Below, piece after piece: positions 12,952-26,126 of a stretch of DNA of 64,000 bases. The stretch spans positions 26,637,949-26,701,948 of the forward strand of contig JACBWW010000007.1 of NCBI GenBank assembly GCA_020086605.1. The letters are read 5' to 3'. The notes below the pieces were generated by a model. That model was given only the letters and a program-made list of their open reading frames with translations, had not been told where the DNA came from and did no database searches. The first letter of the stretch is position 1. Each line of letters opens with the position of its first letter. The position numbers were made by a program, and so were the translations under genes. This DNA is from Lanius collurio (taxonomy: Eukaryota > Chordata > Aves > Passeriformes > Laniidae).

Positions 12952-15900
12952 GAAAGTCATTTGAAGAAACAAACTAGGCTAATGAAAAGAAGGGAAATAA
13001 AAATAATTTCCTATTTGTTGCTAAAAATAATTCTTTTGGAACCAAGGTACAAGATAAATGGCAACCATATTTCATTTGTGAGGGTAATCACATGTATGAC
13101 TGACTAATTCAAAACAACATTAAGCAGATCTCTCATGTAATCTCAATAGAATGGAGGACCAAAACCAACTAAGATAAATCAGTAGGATAGGAACAAATTA
13201 TTGTCTCTACTTACATAGTCCTACATTTTATAAAAAAAAAAACCAAACAGTCCATAAAGAAAAAGAAAATCCAAACAGAAGTTAGTCTTCTCTTGCATTA
13301 GAAGTGTCATGTGTGGGATCTATTTCATATGCATCACACTAATGTATTTTTGCTTAAAGCCTAATACAGGCTACTCCTGTATGTGCAAATTTCCAAAAGT
13401 TACTCCAAAGTCCTCACATCCCCCTTTATTAACCTCATTTTATTTTTCAATGCAATAGGGTTTTTCCTCCTGACAAGGTCATTTTTTTTTCACTTCCATT
13501 TTTCATTTCTCAGAAAGTTTTGTTTGAATATTTGCATTTTTTCCTCAAATGAAAGGACAAAAAGCTAATAGCAGTGGAGTGGCTGTTTAAAGACAAGGAT
13601 GCAAGGAGGAGGACCAGGAGGCACAGGGAGAAAAGAAGCCTTACAGCATGCAGACAACTTTGAGAGGCATTTTGAGCAAATTTCAGTCAGGAGAACCATA
13701 TAACCTGTTTGTATTTCTAGGTCACAAAGGTCAGAAGAACAGCCAGAAGCTTTTCTTCCAAGAAAACAAAACTCAACACATTAATCATTCACAGTATGGG
13801 AGTGATTAGCTGAAGAAAGTGAACACATAAGAAATTTAGCAAGTGGTGTGTGAAACACTTTCCCCACATTTTATCAAATTACAGTTTTTGCAAGGCATTG
13901 TTGCTACAGGAATGACCTTTAAGGCAGTCACTTCTTTTGGAAATGTTAAAGTTATGTTTGACTTCTCAAATGTCTGATTCTTTTTTCAAGTATTTGAGCT
14001 ACAAAGGCTAGCAGCTTAATGTCCAAAATGAAGCATCATTGCCTTTTCTGTGGGCCAGTGCATTAGAAGTGCTGAAGGGTTAGTGGGACATCAGAAGGTG
14101 AGGATTTGCTGTGTCACTTTTACAAAGCGGTCCCAGTGCAGCATTGTGGTGAGAGTCAGGTAAAGCACACGGGAGAGGACCCAGATCCTGCAGGCAGAGT
14201 AGGACCCTGCAGTTTGCAGGAGTGCAGACATCTGTTTTCTCAGATCTGCTGCCAGACAGCCAGCAAGGGGTCGTACATTCGTACACCAAACATCTGTTAT
14301 TGATTCCATCGGCCGATTTTAATTCACAAATCACTCCCCTCTGTCCAGCCCATCAGCCTGCTCCTCCAGCCAGCCCTTCCCACCCCTGTGACCAAAGTAC
14401 CTTTCCCTAACTTGCCCACCCTGTGCAGTGAGGTTGTAGCTGCTGGAAAAAGTGACTGAACAGTGCCTTGCAGAGCAGACAGAGAAGCTGAGTGTCTGTT
14501 GAAGGCTCCTGCCTCTGCTGAGCATACAGCTTACAACATCACTGTGCCTTCACCCCTATTTATCCCTCCACCCACCACTTCTGGAGTAAAATGAGTTATC
14601 TTTGTTTCTGCTGGGAGAGCAGATGGGAGAAGGAGGTGCTCCAAGGTCAAGTACTTTTCTGTGTGCCTGTTCCTTTACCTCCAGCTGTGCCCTCAGTCTC
14701 TTATTTTCTTCCTCCTCTCAAGAAAGGGCTGGGCACAGACAGAGCTTTAGGACAGTTATTGCCTTAAAGCCTGACATAATTAAAATCTCTTTCATTACCA
14801 TCACTGATCTAAGAGTATGATTACAATGAACAGGATAGATACCTTTAGCCTTTACAGTAACAATAAAAGATAACTGCCTATGACCATATGCATCAAATAA
14901 TATTAACAGAATGTACAATTCAGTAATGAGAGTTAATTCAGTTTTTAATGGCACTGAGGTACTGGTATAATTTAATATTCAGATATTGGACAGTATTCTC
15001 TAAACCACCACTGCTTGGTCCACTTCTCCCTGCACGTGGAGCACCCACCTTCTCCAGTGGCAGGGCTCAGGTGCAGAGCAGATGTCCAGTGATGGGAGCA
15101 GGTTCCCATAGACAACAGCTGGTGAGGGCCTCACTGTGCTTCTGCATTTAAGACTATTAAACTATCTAAAGCCTTCTTGGAATCCAATTAGTTCCCAGAA
15201 GCTGTGGTAATGGCACAAGAAGTATTGAGACAATTTTCTGCTTCTAAACCTGTCTCACCTTGGCAGGGACAGAAAGGAAGCCACTGTGCCTGTGCTTTGG
15301 CTCCAGCATGCAGTAGGGAGCTGGCAAGACCTGCCCCGAAGCTATCCACACTGGGATGACACTGTGCAAGCAGTTCTGCCCTGGGTGATGTTATCTGATG
15401 GTTTGCACCTCTGGGTGCTGCTCAGAGCTTGCTGGCACATCAGCCTGCAGGACTGAATCCTCCACAACAGCTCGGATGCCACTGGACACCACTCCCCTCA
15501 TTCTCATGGCAGTCATCCCCCTAATTCACATATACCCACCTTCTGACCTCTCTGGTCAGCCTTCCACAAAGGATATGCTAAGTTACCTCGGGCAAAAAGG
15601 TAGCTCTTGTGGGAGTCAGTGAGAACAGGAGGAGCTGCCTTCCCACTGTAGCTGCTTTTTGTCCCTCTCAGAGCACATCCAGTAGCTGCTGATGGACAGG
15701 AGCATCATCTGGGCTGTCAAGCATGGTGATGGTCAGATGTCCTCCTGGGGACACTGCTCACTACCACAGGAGCAGGGGCCCTCAGCAAGGAGCTCAGAAG
15801 TCAACTCCTGGTCCTTCTTTTTGAAAGAATTAATATTCAGCTAGGAAATCAAATTGTCATCAGTCTTTCCTGCTGTAAATCCCAGGGTCTCAACTAAAGA

Positions 15901-16689
15901 CTACATGCACACACTCTTTCAGAGATAGTTTCATGAAATTTGCCATCTGAATACAGCATGGGTTTTAAGGAGAAATAAGGTAAGGAACAGAACCAAATAT
16001 AAAATTAATGACATGGGAATGGACCTGACAAAACTTCACTGACAGATATGACCATTGTTTCAGCTGGTTTCATGAAGTCTTTGTCCTCTGCTCTTTGTCA
16101 TACCTCATAGCCAAACAGTTCCCTGTGGTCAGTGACTGTGTAGATTTTCTGAAAAACCACATCACCGGCATCATATTCTTCTTTATCACTGCTCATGAAT
16201 GCCAGAATGTCTCAAAAAGACTATTGAAGAACTGGGGAAGATGCTGAGAAGATCAGAAAGGTTAGTCATTGCTCTGGAAAGAAAACAGGACCATATGCAA
16301 AGAGACCAATAGCCTTCAAGTAGGTTAATACACAGTAGAGAGAAATTTTAAAAGGAATGGGAGAAATGAGTTATAAAGGAATAATTGAGACCTGAGAGCC
16401 CTCTAATGAAAGCACTGCATAGCAGACAGATTTGAAACGGTCACAAGGTCAAGTTATCCAATATAATTAAATTAGTGAGCTCATTCCTGCATAAAAGTAA
16501 GGAAATCATATGTAAAAACAATTAGACAAATTCATAGAAGAAAGAGGCATCATAATAAAACCCCACACCTGCAGGAACTCAGCACTTCTGTACAACAAAT
16601 AATATGATTACATAAAACTCTTTAAAATATGCATCCTACCTCTTTGGGCATCATGCAGGAACTCACACATCTTTGAATTTTTACATCAT

Positions 16690-16980
16690 AATACCTACTT
16701 ATCACCTCTTTTGTGTATTTAGCTTACTTATATATTCTACCAATTTATACATACCCTATACAGCTCACTTACTTATACATAACTTACACATCTTACTCAC
16801 TATCTTATACTGCTTATACGTGTTACTCTACTTATACACTTTACTCTGTATTTACCTAACACAGCACATACGTATTTTACTTACTTAACACAGCTCTTCT
16901 ACCTAACACAGTACTTACACATTTTACCTTGCTTATACCCTTTACAACTTACCCATAATACAGTACACGTACATTTTGCA
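16690..16980. repeat. Degenerate G-poor TTAC/CTTATAC-rich repeat
   Basis: About 290 bp that is nearly devoid of G on the + strand (13 G in 16741-16980) and built from recurring short words. CTTATAC occurs at 16772, 16804, 16813, 16831 and 16932. The word ac(c/t)taacacag occurs at 16854, 16883 and 16901. ATTTTAC occurs at 16874 and 16922. Spacing is irregular, so this looks like a decayed minisatellite or cryptic simple repeat rather than a clean tandem array. Read on the minus strand it is full of GTAAG/GTAAGT-like words. The open frame across it (16673-16888) is a compositional artefact. Confidence 0.6.
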
Positions 16981-16989
16981 ACTGCTGTG

Positions 16990-19900
16990 CATGAGATTAC
17001 ACATTACTTGATTGGTCCCTTTATTTCATCCAAGAGCTCTGCACACAATTTCAGATAAGATTGGCTCCTAATTCAGTGCAGCACAGTCCTCTTTATCTAT
17101 TCCTTGCTGTCTTGGTATTTAGCCTTTCAGCTTCTCCTTTCCCAATCTTTTTCAATTTAGCATAGTTTATCTCTCAGTCCTTGATGCTCCAGATCCAGGC
17201 AAGCAGAGTCAAGATGAGGGCAGTAACAAAACCCATCCCCTAATCAGCAGCCAAGTTAGTCCAGGAAATCCAAACAGCCAGACCACAAACAACAGAGAGC
17301 AGCCACAAGCCTGTTCCACCCCTCTCTTCCCTTCTTCTCTGAACCCTCTGGCTGGGCTTAAGAACCCTCCAGGAGCTGATCTGCTACACCTGAAGGTGGA
17401 TGGCCAGGTGAAGCTGATGAGGGTAATTCCAGCCTGGTCTCTCTCTGAGGGCTCCAATAGGAATAACTAAAGACGGTTTGGCTGGGGCACACTATCATGA
17501 TCCAAAACACCTTACAATACACACCTTCTGACTTAAGAAACCCTTGACAGCAGGCTGTGGATAACAGATCCTACCAGGGCATCATGAATGCAAACTTATT
17601 CTATGCACCCAGCTGCTGCCTGAGTACTTTTCATTTTACCAGGTGGTGGCTGCAGGGAGGCACAGAGGATTCTGGGCCACATGGGACCTGTAAACCCTTT
17701 GATACATGTCATCAGTACAGCTCCAGCCTGGCCAAAGACTACTCCAAAAGCTGGAGTAGAGTGACTGCCATGGGTCTGAGCTGAGGGGGGATGTAAATGA
17801 CAAGGGCACCCAATCTAGAGGCAACAGAGTTGTCAAGGTGATGGTGACACTTCAGCAAGTGATACCTCCACACTTCTCAGAGCTGGGGGAAAATTTTCGC
17901 TACCTCTGACTCAGAACTGAACACTGACAACACAACTGAACCCTGTATAACTGATCAGTACAGCTTATGTGATGTCACATATAATGCAATGACATCCCTT
18001 TATTACTCTCAGTGTATTCCAGTCCACTCTGGCATAGTTCAAAGCCAAAACCAGCAAAATGTTCAGTGTAAGAGAGACATGAAATTGAGATGTATGGAGT
18101 AAAAACACTACATTAAAATGTAGTTTATAGAGCGGGAAAACAGCATATTATTAAACAACTCTAAGGCAGATGAGCTAATCATTAACTGATTCTATTATGC
18201 TGCCTTCTCCCAAAAATAAAGTGACTTCCCTATAATACAGAATGAATGATGCAGGTATTTCCTGACTACACCTTTCCTAATAATGCAGGGGATGGTGTTT
18301 CTGTTCACTTTTGCTTTGCCCTGTAGTGAAACATGCCAGATAAGAAAGTTAGCTAGTTGTGCTCATTAAACAGTGTATCACACCCTCACAAAAGGCAACT
18401 GGCAGGTGGGCTGTGAAATGTAATCAGCTTTGAGCCCATTATGAACAGGTTTGATGAATTGTTCCTCCACAAATTATGTCTGCCTGACAAAGTACCTGGC
18501 ATGAGTGTCTGTTCATTCCTGTCAAGAGGCTGCTTTGCTGGGTAAGGAATTTAGGACTGGTTTCAGAAAGAAGTCTGCTGGCAAAATTTTATTTTGACAC
18601 CCCTGGGAATTATCCCAGTTTGGAGTGTTTAACAAAGCTAAGAAATCTCCTAAATTCTCACTTCTGAATCAGTGCTGCAGCTTTCTGGGCAAAGCAGGCT
18701 CTGAACTGCAAAAAACCCACACATGTACACTTGCATGGCCCTTCCCTTCCCATGCTGTACCACGCACTGCTGGCTTGTGGACACCCTTTGTGCCCCTCCT
18801 GGGAGCTGTGTTTCCCCCCAGGGTAACACTGCCATTCATCTTGTGGCTGCAGCATGCTGTGACCCAGACTGTGGCTCCTGCACTCCAGAAATAGCATCCT
18901 GCCTCTGGGAGAGGTCAGCCACGGCTGACTGCTTCGTGTCAGCTCTATCTGCTGTGGAGGTTTCCAAACACGCCCTGCCTGATTGCTCATTGCCTGTCTC
19001 CTCTTCAGGAATCATCTCTCAAGAGGCTCTGCATGACCTCCCCACATCTCTGCCCCAGGGCAGGAGAGAACACCTGCACAGAGCTGTCACCCTGCACACT
19101 CCTAACCCTGGAGAATTCTGCATGAGGGTGAAGTTTCCATAAATCACCTATGGGGAAGTCTCTAAACACTCTCTGCTCCAGATTTGTGGCTCAAGGGAGT
19201 TATCAACTTGGGATTTGAGATATGTCACTGTGCTACAGGCAACTTCTAAGAGGGCTCTTAAGAATGTAAACATGCTCAGACACAGAGCAATGGTCTCTTA
19301 GTCCAACAGCAACTTTCTGAAAGATTCTTAAGAATAGTGTGTAAAAAGAAGTCCTCTGCCCTTACAATTCCTCCCAGACTCTAGAAACCAATATTTTAAG
19401 GACTTCTTGAGGTTACATAATCATCACTGTATGTAATAGCTCTTTTCTCCATCAGCTTACCAAAATCTCTTCTAATTAATTTTTCTTTTTTGATAAATAC
19501 ATTAATCTCTTGACAGTGAAGTCTGGGGTACGTTTTCCTCTTTTTTTTACCCTCATTTTGCTTTTTTTTTGCATGTGTTACAATAAACACCCAAGACATG
19601 AGGGTGGCAGGCTGTACCAGAGGGCTGGAGCTCAGCTGCTGACCCCCAGGACTCTTTCTGCCAGACATTTCCTCCTTCCCTGGCTCCTGAGCTCACCTTA
19701 TGATCAAACACAGTGCTCCCCTATCATAGCCAACTACTCCTGATCCTCCTTTTCCCAGCTCTCTGGAAGACAGCAGCAAGGGCAGCAGGTGTAGAGTGAG
19801 CCCTGTGTGAGGACAGTGGGTTGTGCTTTCAGTAATCACTGAGACAGCTGTTGATGGGGTCCATCTGCTCTGAGACAGAAATACTAACCCCTGAGGAGAT

Positions 19901-20870
19901 CAAGCATATGGACCACTCACCAGGAAGCAGGAACAGAGGTTAAATGCCCCATGTTCTCCCCAAGACCTCCCCTCCAGAGCTCCGCTCCTTCACCTTCCCC
20001 AAGCCATGCCTGTCCTGCCCTGCTGCTGACCAAGCCCAGGTGTCCCTCTTTTCCCCAGGAGCTTTGTGGCCCTCTCAAACAGGCTGGCTTGGCCCTGGGG
20101 CATGACACAGCTGAAAGTGCAGGTGAGGACAGTTCTGTGAACTCTGCAGCAGTTCAGACAATTCCCAGTCAGTCTAGATTTTGCTGCTGACATTGTAGTA
20201 CAGCTGGTCCTACTGTGACTGGTGCTGTGTGCTTTCCTCTCAGTTCTCTTGCTGTATGTGTAGTGTCAGCGTTGTTCATCTGCCAGCTTTGGCTGCTCTT
20301 TCTGTTTGGTGGGTAACTAGTTCCCAGAAATGTGATCCCAGCAATGACCATGAGCCTTAAATGTCACTTTAACATATATTTTTTTTTTAATTACAGATGG
20401 GCACAGTTAACATGATTTACCAAGACATTCATTAAGTATCACAAATTCTTCCCTTGCTGAAGACTGCATATCTCTTTCACTCTATGTGGTGCCTAAGGTT
20501 ATAGTACAGAAGCTCTTTTGTATGAGAGGATCTTTTATTAGATGATTTACTAACAGAAAAATGTCAAGAAAATCCCAGTCTCCACAGGTATTACACTGCA
20601 GTTCCTACATGTGTGTGCTTTTAGAAAAAAAAGTCTACTCTCTATTATCTGAACCACAACTTTGGCAATGGTGTTTAGCTGGAGTACTAGCAATCACCTC
20701 TAAAGCATCTCAGATCCAAGAGCTACACAGATGGTAGAAATGAACACAGCAATTCCATTAAAAATAATAATAGCAATGTATGGAGGTTACAGATGAAAAT
20801 AACTTACTGGACCTGTAAGAAAAGGAAAAGACAAGACATGAATAAGTGTGTTCTGGGAAGATATTTAGAC
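16990..20870. other. Unique non-coding stretch
   Basis: No gene or transposon was recognised. The patch 18.65-19.14 kb is GC-richer and carries a 139-codon ORF (18723-19142, +) plus overlapping antisense ORFs of 61 and 110 codons. The Cys-rich N-terminal part matches no family I know, and antisense openness points to composition rather than coding. The rest is ordinary AT-rich sequence. Confidence 0.6.
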
Positions 20871-20920
20871 AATCATAGAAAAAAAATGGCTTGGTGAAGA
20901 AAGACCTCCAAAAAAAGGGA
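20871..20920 (-). mobile_element. Possible short CR1 3'-tail remnant
   Basis: On the + strand the sequence reads aatcatagaa, an A-run, tggcttgg, then a GAAGAAAGACCTCC-like block. This parallels the reversed 3' end of bird CR1 elements, where terminal ATTCTATG-type octamers precede a GGTTGGAAGGGACCTT-like block. Only about 50 bp align, with indels, so a chance match in purine-rich DNA is possible. Confidence 0.4.
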
Positions 20921-21071
20921 GCTGACAAAAGAAAGACATATTTTGAAACAGTGACAAAAGAGTGAATTACGCCTGCGAGCTGAGAAGCTGAATGAAAGTG
21001 CCAAGGTCAATGGGCTGGTAGACAATAGCAAGAGAAAAAGTTAAGAGTTTTGTCATTTGCTAACTTGGTAT

Positions 21072-21115
21072 GAGAAGGGAAAAAAGGGGAAAAGGGAAGG
21101 AGAAAGAAAGAAAGG
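21072..21115 (+). repeat. Homopurine tract, 44 nt
   Basis: Forty-four consecutive A/G residues mixing GGGAAA and GAAA words. Homopurine-homopyrimidine tracts of this size can form triplex DNA in vitro. Here it is simply a compositional feature. Confidence 0.85.
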
Positions 21116-23449
21116 CCTGAGAACAATAGACAAAATAAATTTTTTTAAAACCTAGAGTTTTGTCCCTGAACACCAAGGAAGCCAAGGAAACCAAAGAAAG
21201 AATAGGAAGGAATGGGAAATGGAAATAAACTGCACTACAGACATCAAGAAACAGCAAGTTCTGCAAAATTAGAAGTATAGTAATATAAAAACAGAGTGTC
21301 CTTTCTTTTCTCCCAGGCACAAGAACAATTTGATTATATGAGGCATTTGAGAAACATACAAAAAGAGATTTTGCAGGATAAGAAATGTTTCATTTACAGC
21401 TTGAGAAAAATACAGGTTTCTGAAAAAATATGGAAGAAAATATCATTGCTGGTGAGACAAGTGAGAGTGAAAAGAGGAAGAGATCTGTATTTGTGATAAC
21501 CATACATTTTAGAAATTAACATTTATACTTCAGGGTATCTGGGAAAATCAATGAGAAATAATATAGATGCTTTATCAAAGACAAATTAATAATCTGAGTT
21601 TTCCATTAGAAAAAACTGATGTTTGATTGTGAACCATATTTCTGAGGGCTACACAGCACAGAGATATAATAAAAATATTTTATCTGAAACCCAAAAATGT
21701 CTTTAAAAATAGGTTCTAGAGAATTAAGGAGGACAGATATATAGATGTGCTCGCCTTGAAAATTAGAAATTCCCTAAATCCTCCACTACTTTCAATGTAG
21801 CCCAGTAGTTTTAATCTATAAACCAGGTTGTAGGTTTTTACTTTCCTCAAATGTGAATCAATAAATTGTCCAGCTCACCTTTCACAACAATTCCCAAGGT
21901 GGGACCCACAGGAAGGGCATGCAAACACCTTTGGAAGCAGAAGACCAGGGAGCAGCTCATTGTGTGGCCACAGTTTCTACATCACTAAAAGCTGCAGCCT
22001 GTGTTTCAGGGTGATGGTATCTCTCTGAATTCCCAGGGAATTTGGAATGCAAGCCTCTCCCCAAAGCAAGGTGCTGCCAGTTTGCTGGTGGCCACACCCA
22101 TAGCTCTGTCAGAGCAGGTGCCTTAGTCTGAAGATCCTCCTATGCTTTGGCCTGAGCCAGCTCTGCAGACACAGCCATCCAGAGAGGAGAGAGCTCCTTT
22201 CCTACCCAAGCATGTGAAACTGAGTGAGAAAGACATAAATGATGGGTTTGAAAGTCTTTTGTTCTGAAACTATAGTTTTCATTAATGTGGAAATATGGAA
22301 AGTTTAGTGACAGCAGCTGTGGTGTACAAAGAGAAATGGACTGCAAGATGACATTACAGCTTAAAACCTTGTCCTTACCACAAGGAAGAAAAGATCTCAC
22401 ATCTTCCAGAGTGAGGATCTGCCGTTTTCTATGGGATGTGCCTAGGTGAGAGAATATGGTTCCCAGAAGCTATCTCCTACAGCCTTCTCTGATCAAGGGG
22501 AAAAGGGTGACCCTTGTGTCCTTGTACCCACAAGAAATAGCATCCAAGCCTCACAGATCCTGCGGCCCCAGGGCCTCCCTACTGAACCCCTGTGGCAAGC
22601 ATGAGAGAAGACCTCTGCTGATGCCCAATTCTGTTTGTATAAATAGTTTAAGATAGGGCTGCACCAGGTAGCTGAATCACTCCAGGAGTGCTGGTGTTTG
22701 TCCAAGAGCAGATTTTCTCTCCTTAGAGAGTCATGGGCCACCTGTGGGCATCTGAGCCAGCCTCACCTTCTAAATTTGCAGGAGCTCCTGGCTGTAGCCA
22801 GTGGATTTTAATTGTTGAGGTACCAACAAGACTCTGTGTGCAGATTCCCCATGCATGCTGTGATTAGCTTGTTGCAAGACTGTATGAATCATTTCAATAA
22901 TCCCATGTACTAAGGAAAGGAATCTGGTACCTCTGTTCAACCCCAGTTGTGCAGTATACCTCTGACTGCTTAGATTTACAGCCTCTTTTCTGATCAAAAA
23001 CAAACTCACACATGTCCAGACTCTCCATTTTCCACCAAGCAGAAGAAAGATGACTCATTAAATCCCTTGTCTGCACTAATGAGATGAGTGCTCATGAAAT
23101 CACACTTCTGACCACACTCCAACAAATACTCTGAGTGCAAGTATTTAGAAACTGCACTTATCTGAACAGCTTTCATCCTGTTTGTCAGATCTTTTAACTG
23201 ATCATTACAATTTGAGGGAATTTAAGCTACAAAACTAGTGGACACTGCATGTGAGGGAGCAGTGTGCCACTGCCTTTGCAAATCAGGAGCTCAGTCCTGA
23301 GAGGACATTTGTGTGCATCCCTGTCATCTGTGGTACCAGCAGTCTGTCAGAAGTGCTTTAGGGATCTGAGAACACTCTCAGTGACACATTGAGTACTCAA
23401 ATTTATCTTTGTTTTATACTGCTTAAGACAAAAACCTTTGCCATCTCTT

Positions 23450-23740
23450 CAATAGACTGCTGTCCATTAATTTGCTGCTGAGGCTATCTAAACCTTCAAA
23501 CAGCGCTGACATTTTCATTATTTGGCAAACTTGCTCTTCATTATCCACTTTGCCTCTCATCCAGGCTCCATAAGGCCTGAGATTTACCCTAAGTAACAGC
23601 TAATTGAATACATTTCTCAGTGAGAGAAATCTTTTAATCTGCAGAGATCAAATAACAGAATACTTGCACAGCAACAATTCAACTGAAGATTGGATTTCCA
23701 CATGCTTGCACCAACCTAATGAGCAACGGCAGATCAACAG
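23450..23740. promoter_or_regulatory. Candidate conserved non-coding block (unproven)
   Basis: Complex repeat-free sequence with homeodomain-type cores ATTAAT at 23466-23471 and TAATTGA at 23601-23607, and no long ORF. The texture is similar to vertebrate conserved non-coding elements, but no alignment could be run, so this is a hypothesis about where to look. Confidence 0.18.
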
Positions 23741-25929
23741 GAGGGAAATACTATTTCCCAGCTCTTTTTATTTAATCTGCTAACAAGGGGTGGAACCACA
23801 AAAAAAGGAACCACATCTCAATAGGCAGGGAGGCTCCCTTTTAACATTTTCTCCAGGCTCATGTTGTTACAGACGTATGACAAAGACATTTTCCTGCCTT
23901 TACTGGTTTGCAGACATAAGGATTGAAACAAAATAATTGTCATCAACACTTGCAAATGTAGTGAGGACTCTTATCTTGACTTTTGGAGAGCAATAATAAA
24001 GAAACTTGTTGATAATTTTCCCTCTTATTCTTACATAAAGCTACACTCCTTTTCTTTTTTCAGTTTTCTCCTATGAAATAGTCATTAAGACCCAAATTCC
24101 AGGCACTTTAAAATGTATGTGAGCAGCAGAGGGAAAGAAAACATAGTTTTGTAATATAAATTATGTGAACACAAAACCTTGTCAGAATTCTTTAGCTGTA
24201 CTAAGCTAGAGGAAAGGCAGGAAAATTTGAATTCACATGATTTAAGGAATGCAGTTCAACATTCTGCTGCTTTTACCATGAATGAGGTTGTTGGTCTTTT
24301 TCTCACAGAGGGATTTTTCTTGAAGAAGATCCAAAAGGGCAAAAGATATCCAGTGGAAACACATTAACTTGAAAGAAAATTTGTTTTGCCCTTTTCTGGT
24401 TTATTTTCTCATAATGCACATTACTTTTATTATACAAAGGTTAAAAAGCTTCAGTGAAATGTTACTGATTATTTTTCTTCATAAGGAAAATCCACAATTT
24501 CAAATTTAACTAGACAAGAAAGAGCACGATGCAAATTTCCAGCATTTCTCTTGGCACAGTTTTTACAGGCTCCCTCTGGTCTGGTAGTAATCTGTGTGAA
24601 CAACTCACAAAATGAGCAGTGACTGGCAAGAGAAAACAGCGCTGGGCAGGTCTCAAGCTCAGGCACAAGCCTCAGATGCAGATCTGCAGCTCCCACTTCC
24701 ATCATTCTGCTGCTGTCTGCAGGCCAGGAGAGGATTTCACCCATTGCCCTGCCTCCCACAGCTGGAGGTGGCAGCATCCTTCCCGTTTTAATTGTAATAT
24801 CACCCTGCTCCTGCCTCTACACTGATAATATTTTGAACAGCTGTTTATAGAACCTCCTTCTTGTCTTGTCTTCCAGTTGGTGTCTTTCATATCCTCTGAA
24901 CAGACAGAGTAGGAATTTGCCCAATATGCCTAAGCTTTACAATCTAGTCTCCTCTGGATTAAACTTCTTTGCTTTTCTTTGCAGAAGTCTCTGTATAAGA
25001 CTGAAAGTTTGCAAAGCTCAAATACTTTTTCTTTTTTTCCTCTTTCATTTACAAGGGACTCTATGGCCTTCAAACAAAATACAGAAGGGCATTTTTCACT
25101 TTGGTTTTCTACTGATTGATAACAAGTATGGGGAAGCAGAAAAAGTACAACTCTGTGAGAAAAATAATTCACCCCAACAGATTCAAATCATCAGAAAATA
25201 TATTTTCATTTTCAAAGTGACTACCAGCCTGCAAGAGGTAAGGGAACAGTGACATGTTCTCTCTCCCAAGAGGAAAAGGCACCTCTTTTTCTGCAACATC
25301 ACAAGTGATATCTTAACATCAAATCTGAGACATGACAGAAAATTTCTGCTAGCTACAAACTACTGTGAAAGGGTTGTTGAATATTGATGTGCACCAACTG
25401 CTAATGCAAATCCTAAACAAGCAGGGAGTGCCCAAATTCAGACATCAAATACTGGCTGTAGCACACAGAAGGTATGGATAGAGTGAATCCAAATTGAAAC
25501 TAAGCCTCAAGACAAAATACCCCACACAACTGCAATGGGCTAAAGCAATGCACCTCATACCCAAAGCCATATTAATTGAAGTTGCAAAAATCTAATCAAA
25601 GAGTCATTATTAATCCAGTTCTGATGATACTTATTATCAGAAAAATTATATCATTATTACAGGAAAATCAGGAACAGACTTTTCAGGAAGGTCAAGCAGG
25701 ATTGGAGAAGTGAAGCAATATGACCATACTTAGGGTAAAAGTTTTACTTTAGATCACTTCAGGGATTCCTTAGGAATGTTGTATTTTAGAGCCTATGGGT
25801 GAAATTAGATAGAGGCAAAAGAAAAAAGATATTGTTATTGGTGCTCTCTATCCATCATCCAGCCAGGGTGGTAGCCCTGATGAGTCAATTATTCTACAGG
25901 CCTTTAGGAGAAATCTCTTGATTCATTAC

Positions 25930-26126
25930 CCTAATCCTTATGGGACATTTCAGTGTCCCACACCTCAGCTGGAAATACCCTACTGTCACTGTGTGGACAA
26001 CTAAGCTGGGAATTCCTAAAATTTGTTTAATATAATTTCTTTTCACAATTAATCAGGAAGCCAGCTAGGAAAGGTGCCCTCCTGGACTTGCCTTTTGTGA
26101 ATCAAGAAGGGCTCATGGGAGATGCC
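25930..26126 (+). mobile_element. CR1 LINE fragment, ORF2 endonuclease domain
   Basis: Translation of the + strand across two frames recovers the C-terminal part of the apurinic-like endonuclease of CR1 ORF2. An N-terminal piece reads LMGHFSVPHLSWKY, which parallels the family's GDFN-PDISWKY motif. A C-terminal piece reads ARKGALLDLPFVNQEGLMGD, which parallels ARK-ALLDLLFVNREGLVGD. An in-frame stop and a frameshift separate them, and the catalytic Asp/Asn of GDFN has become GHFS, so it is dead. The left boundary is uncertain because weaker similarity may extend to about 25870. No CR1 3' end follows, so the piece is truncated at both ends. Confidence 0.8.

Larger units (their letters stand above)
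6621..16689. other. Unique non-coding stretch with A/T tracts
   Basis: No gene or transposon was recognised. A 127-codon ORF at 6728-7111 (+) matches no family I know. Other contents are a T/G-rich tract at 8717-8814, an A15 run at 9996-10010, a near-perfect palindrome at 10524-10547, a T-run at 11355-11368 and an A16 run at 12936-12951. A moderately GC-richer patch around 14.1-15.8 kb has many short overlapping ORFs on both strands and no clear coding signal. Confidence 0.6.
20921..25929. other. Unique non-coding stretch, partly purine-rich
   Basis: The first 600 bp are A/G-rich on the + strand and include a 44-nt homopurine run at 21072-21115. No transposon or gene was recognised in the remainder. 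The block at 23450-23740 has the look of a conserved non-coding element and is listed separately. ORFs are short and scattered over both strands. Confidence 0.6.

Noticed and set aside
16673..16888. 71-codon hydrophobic ORF resembling membrane segments
   Set aside because: It is produced by the pyrimidine- and A-rich, G-poor repeat. The Leu/Ile/Tyr richness is compositional.
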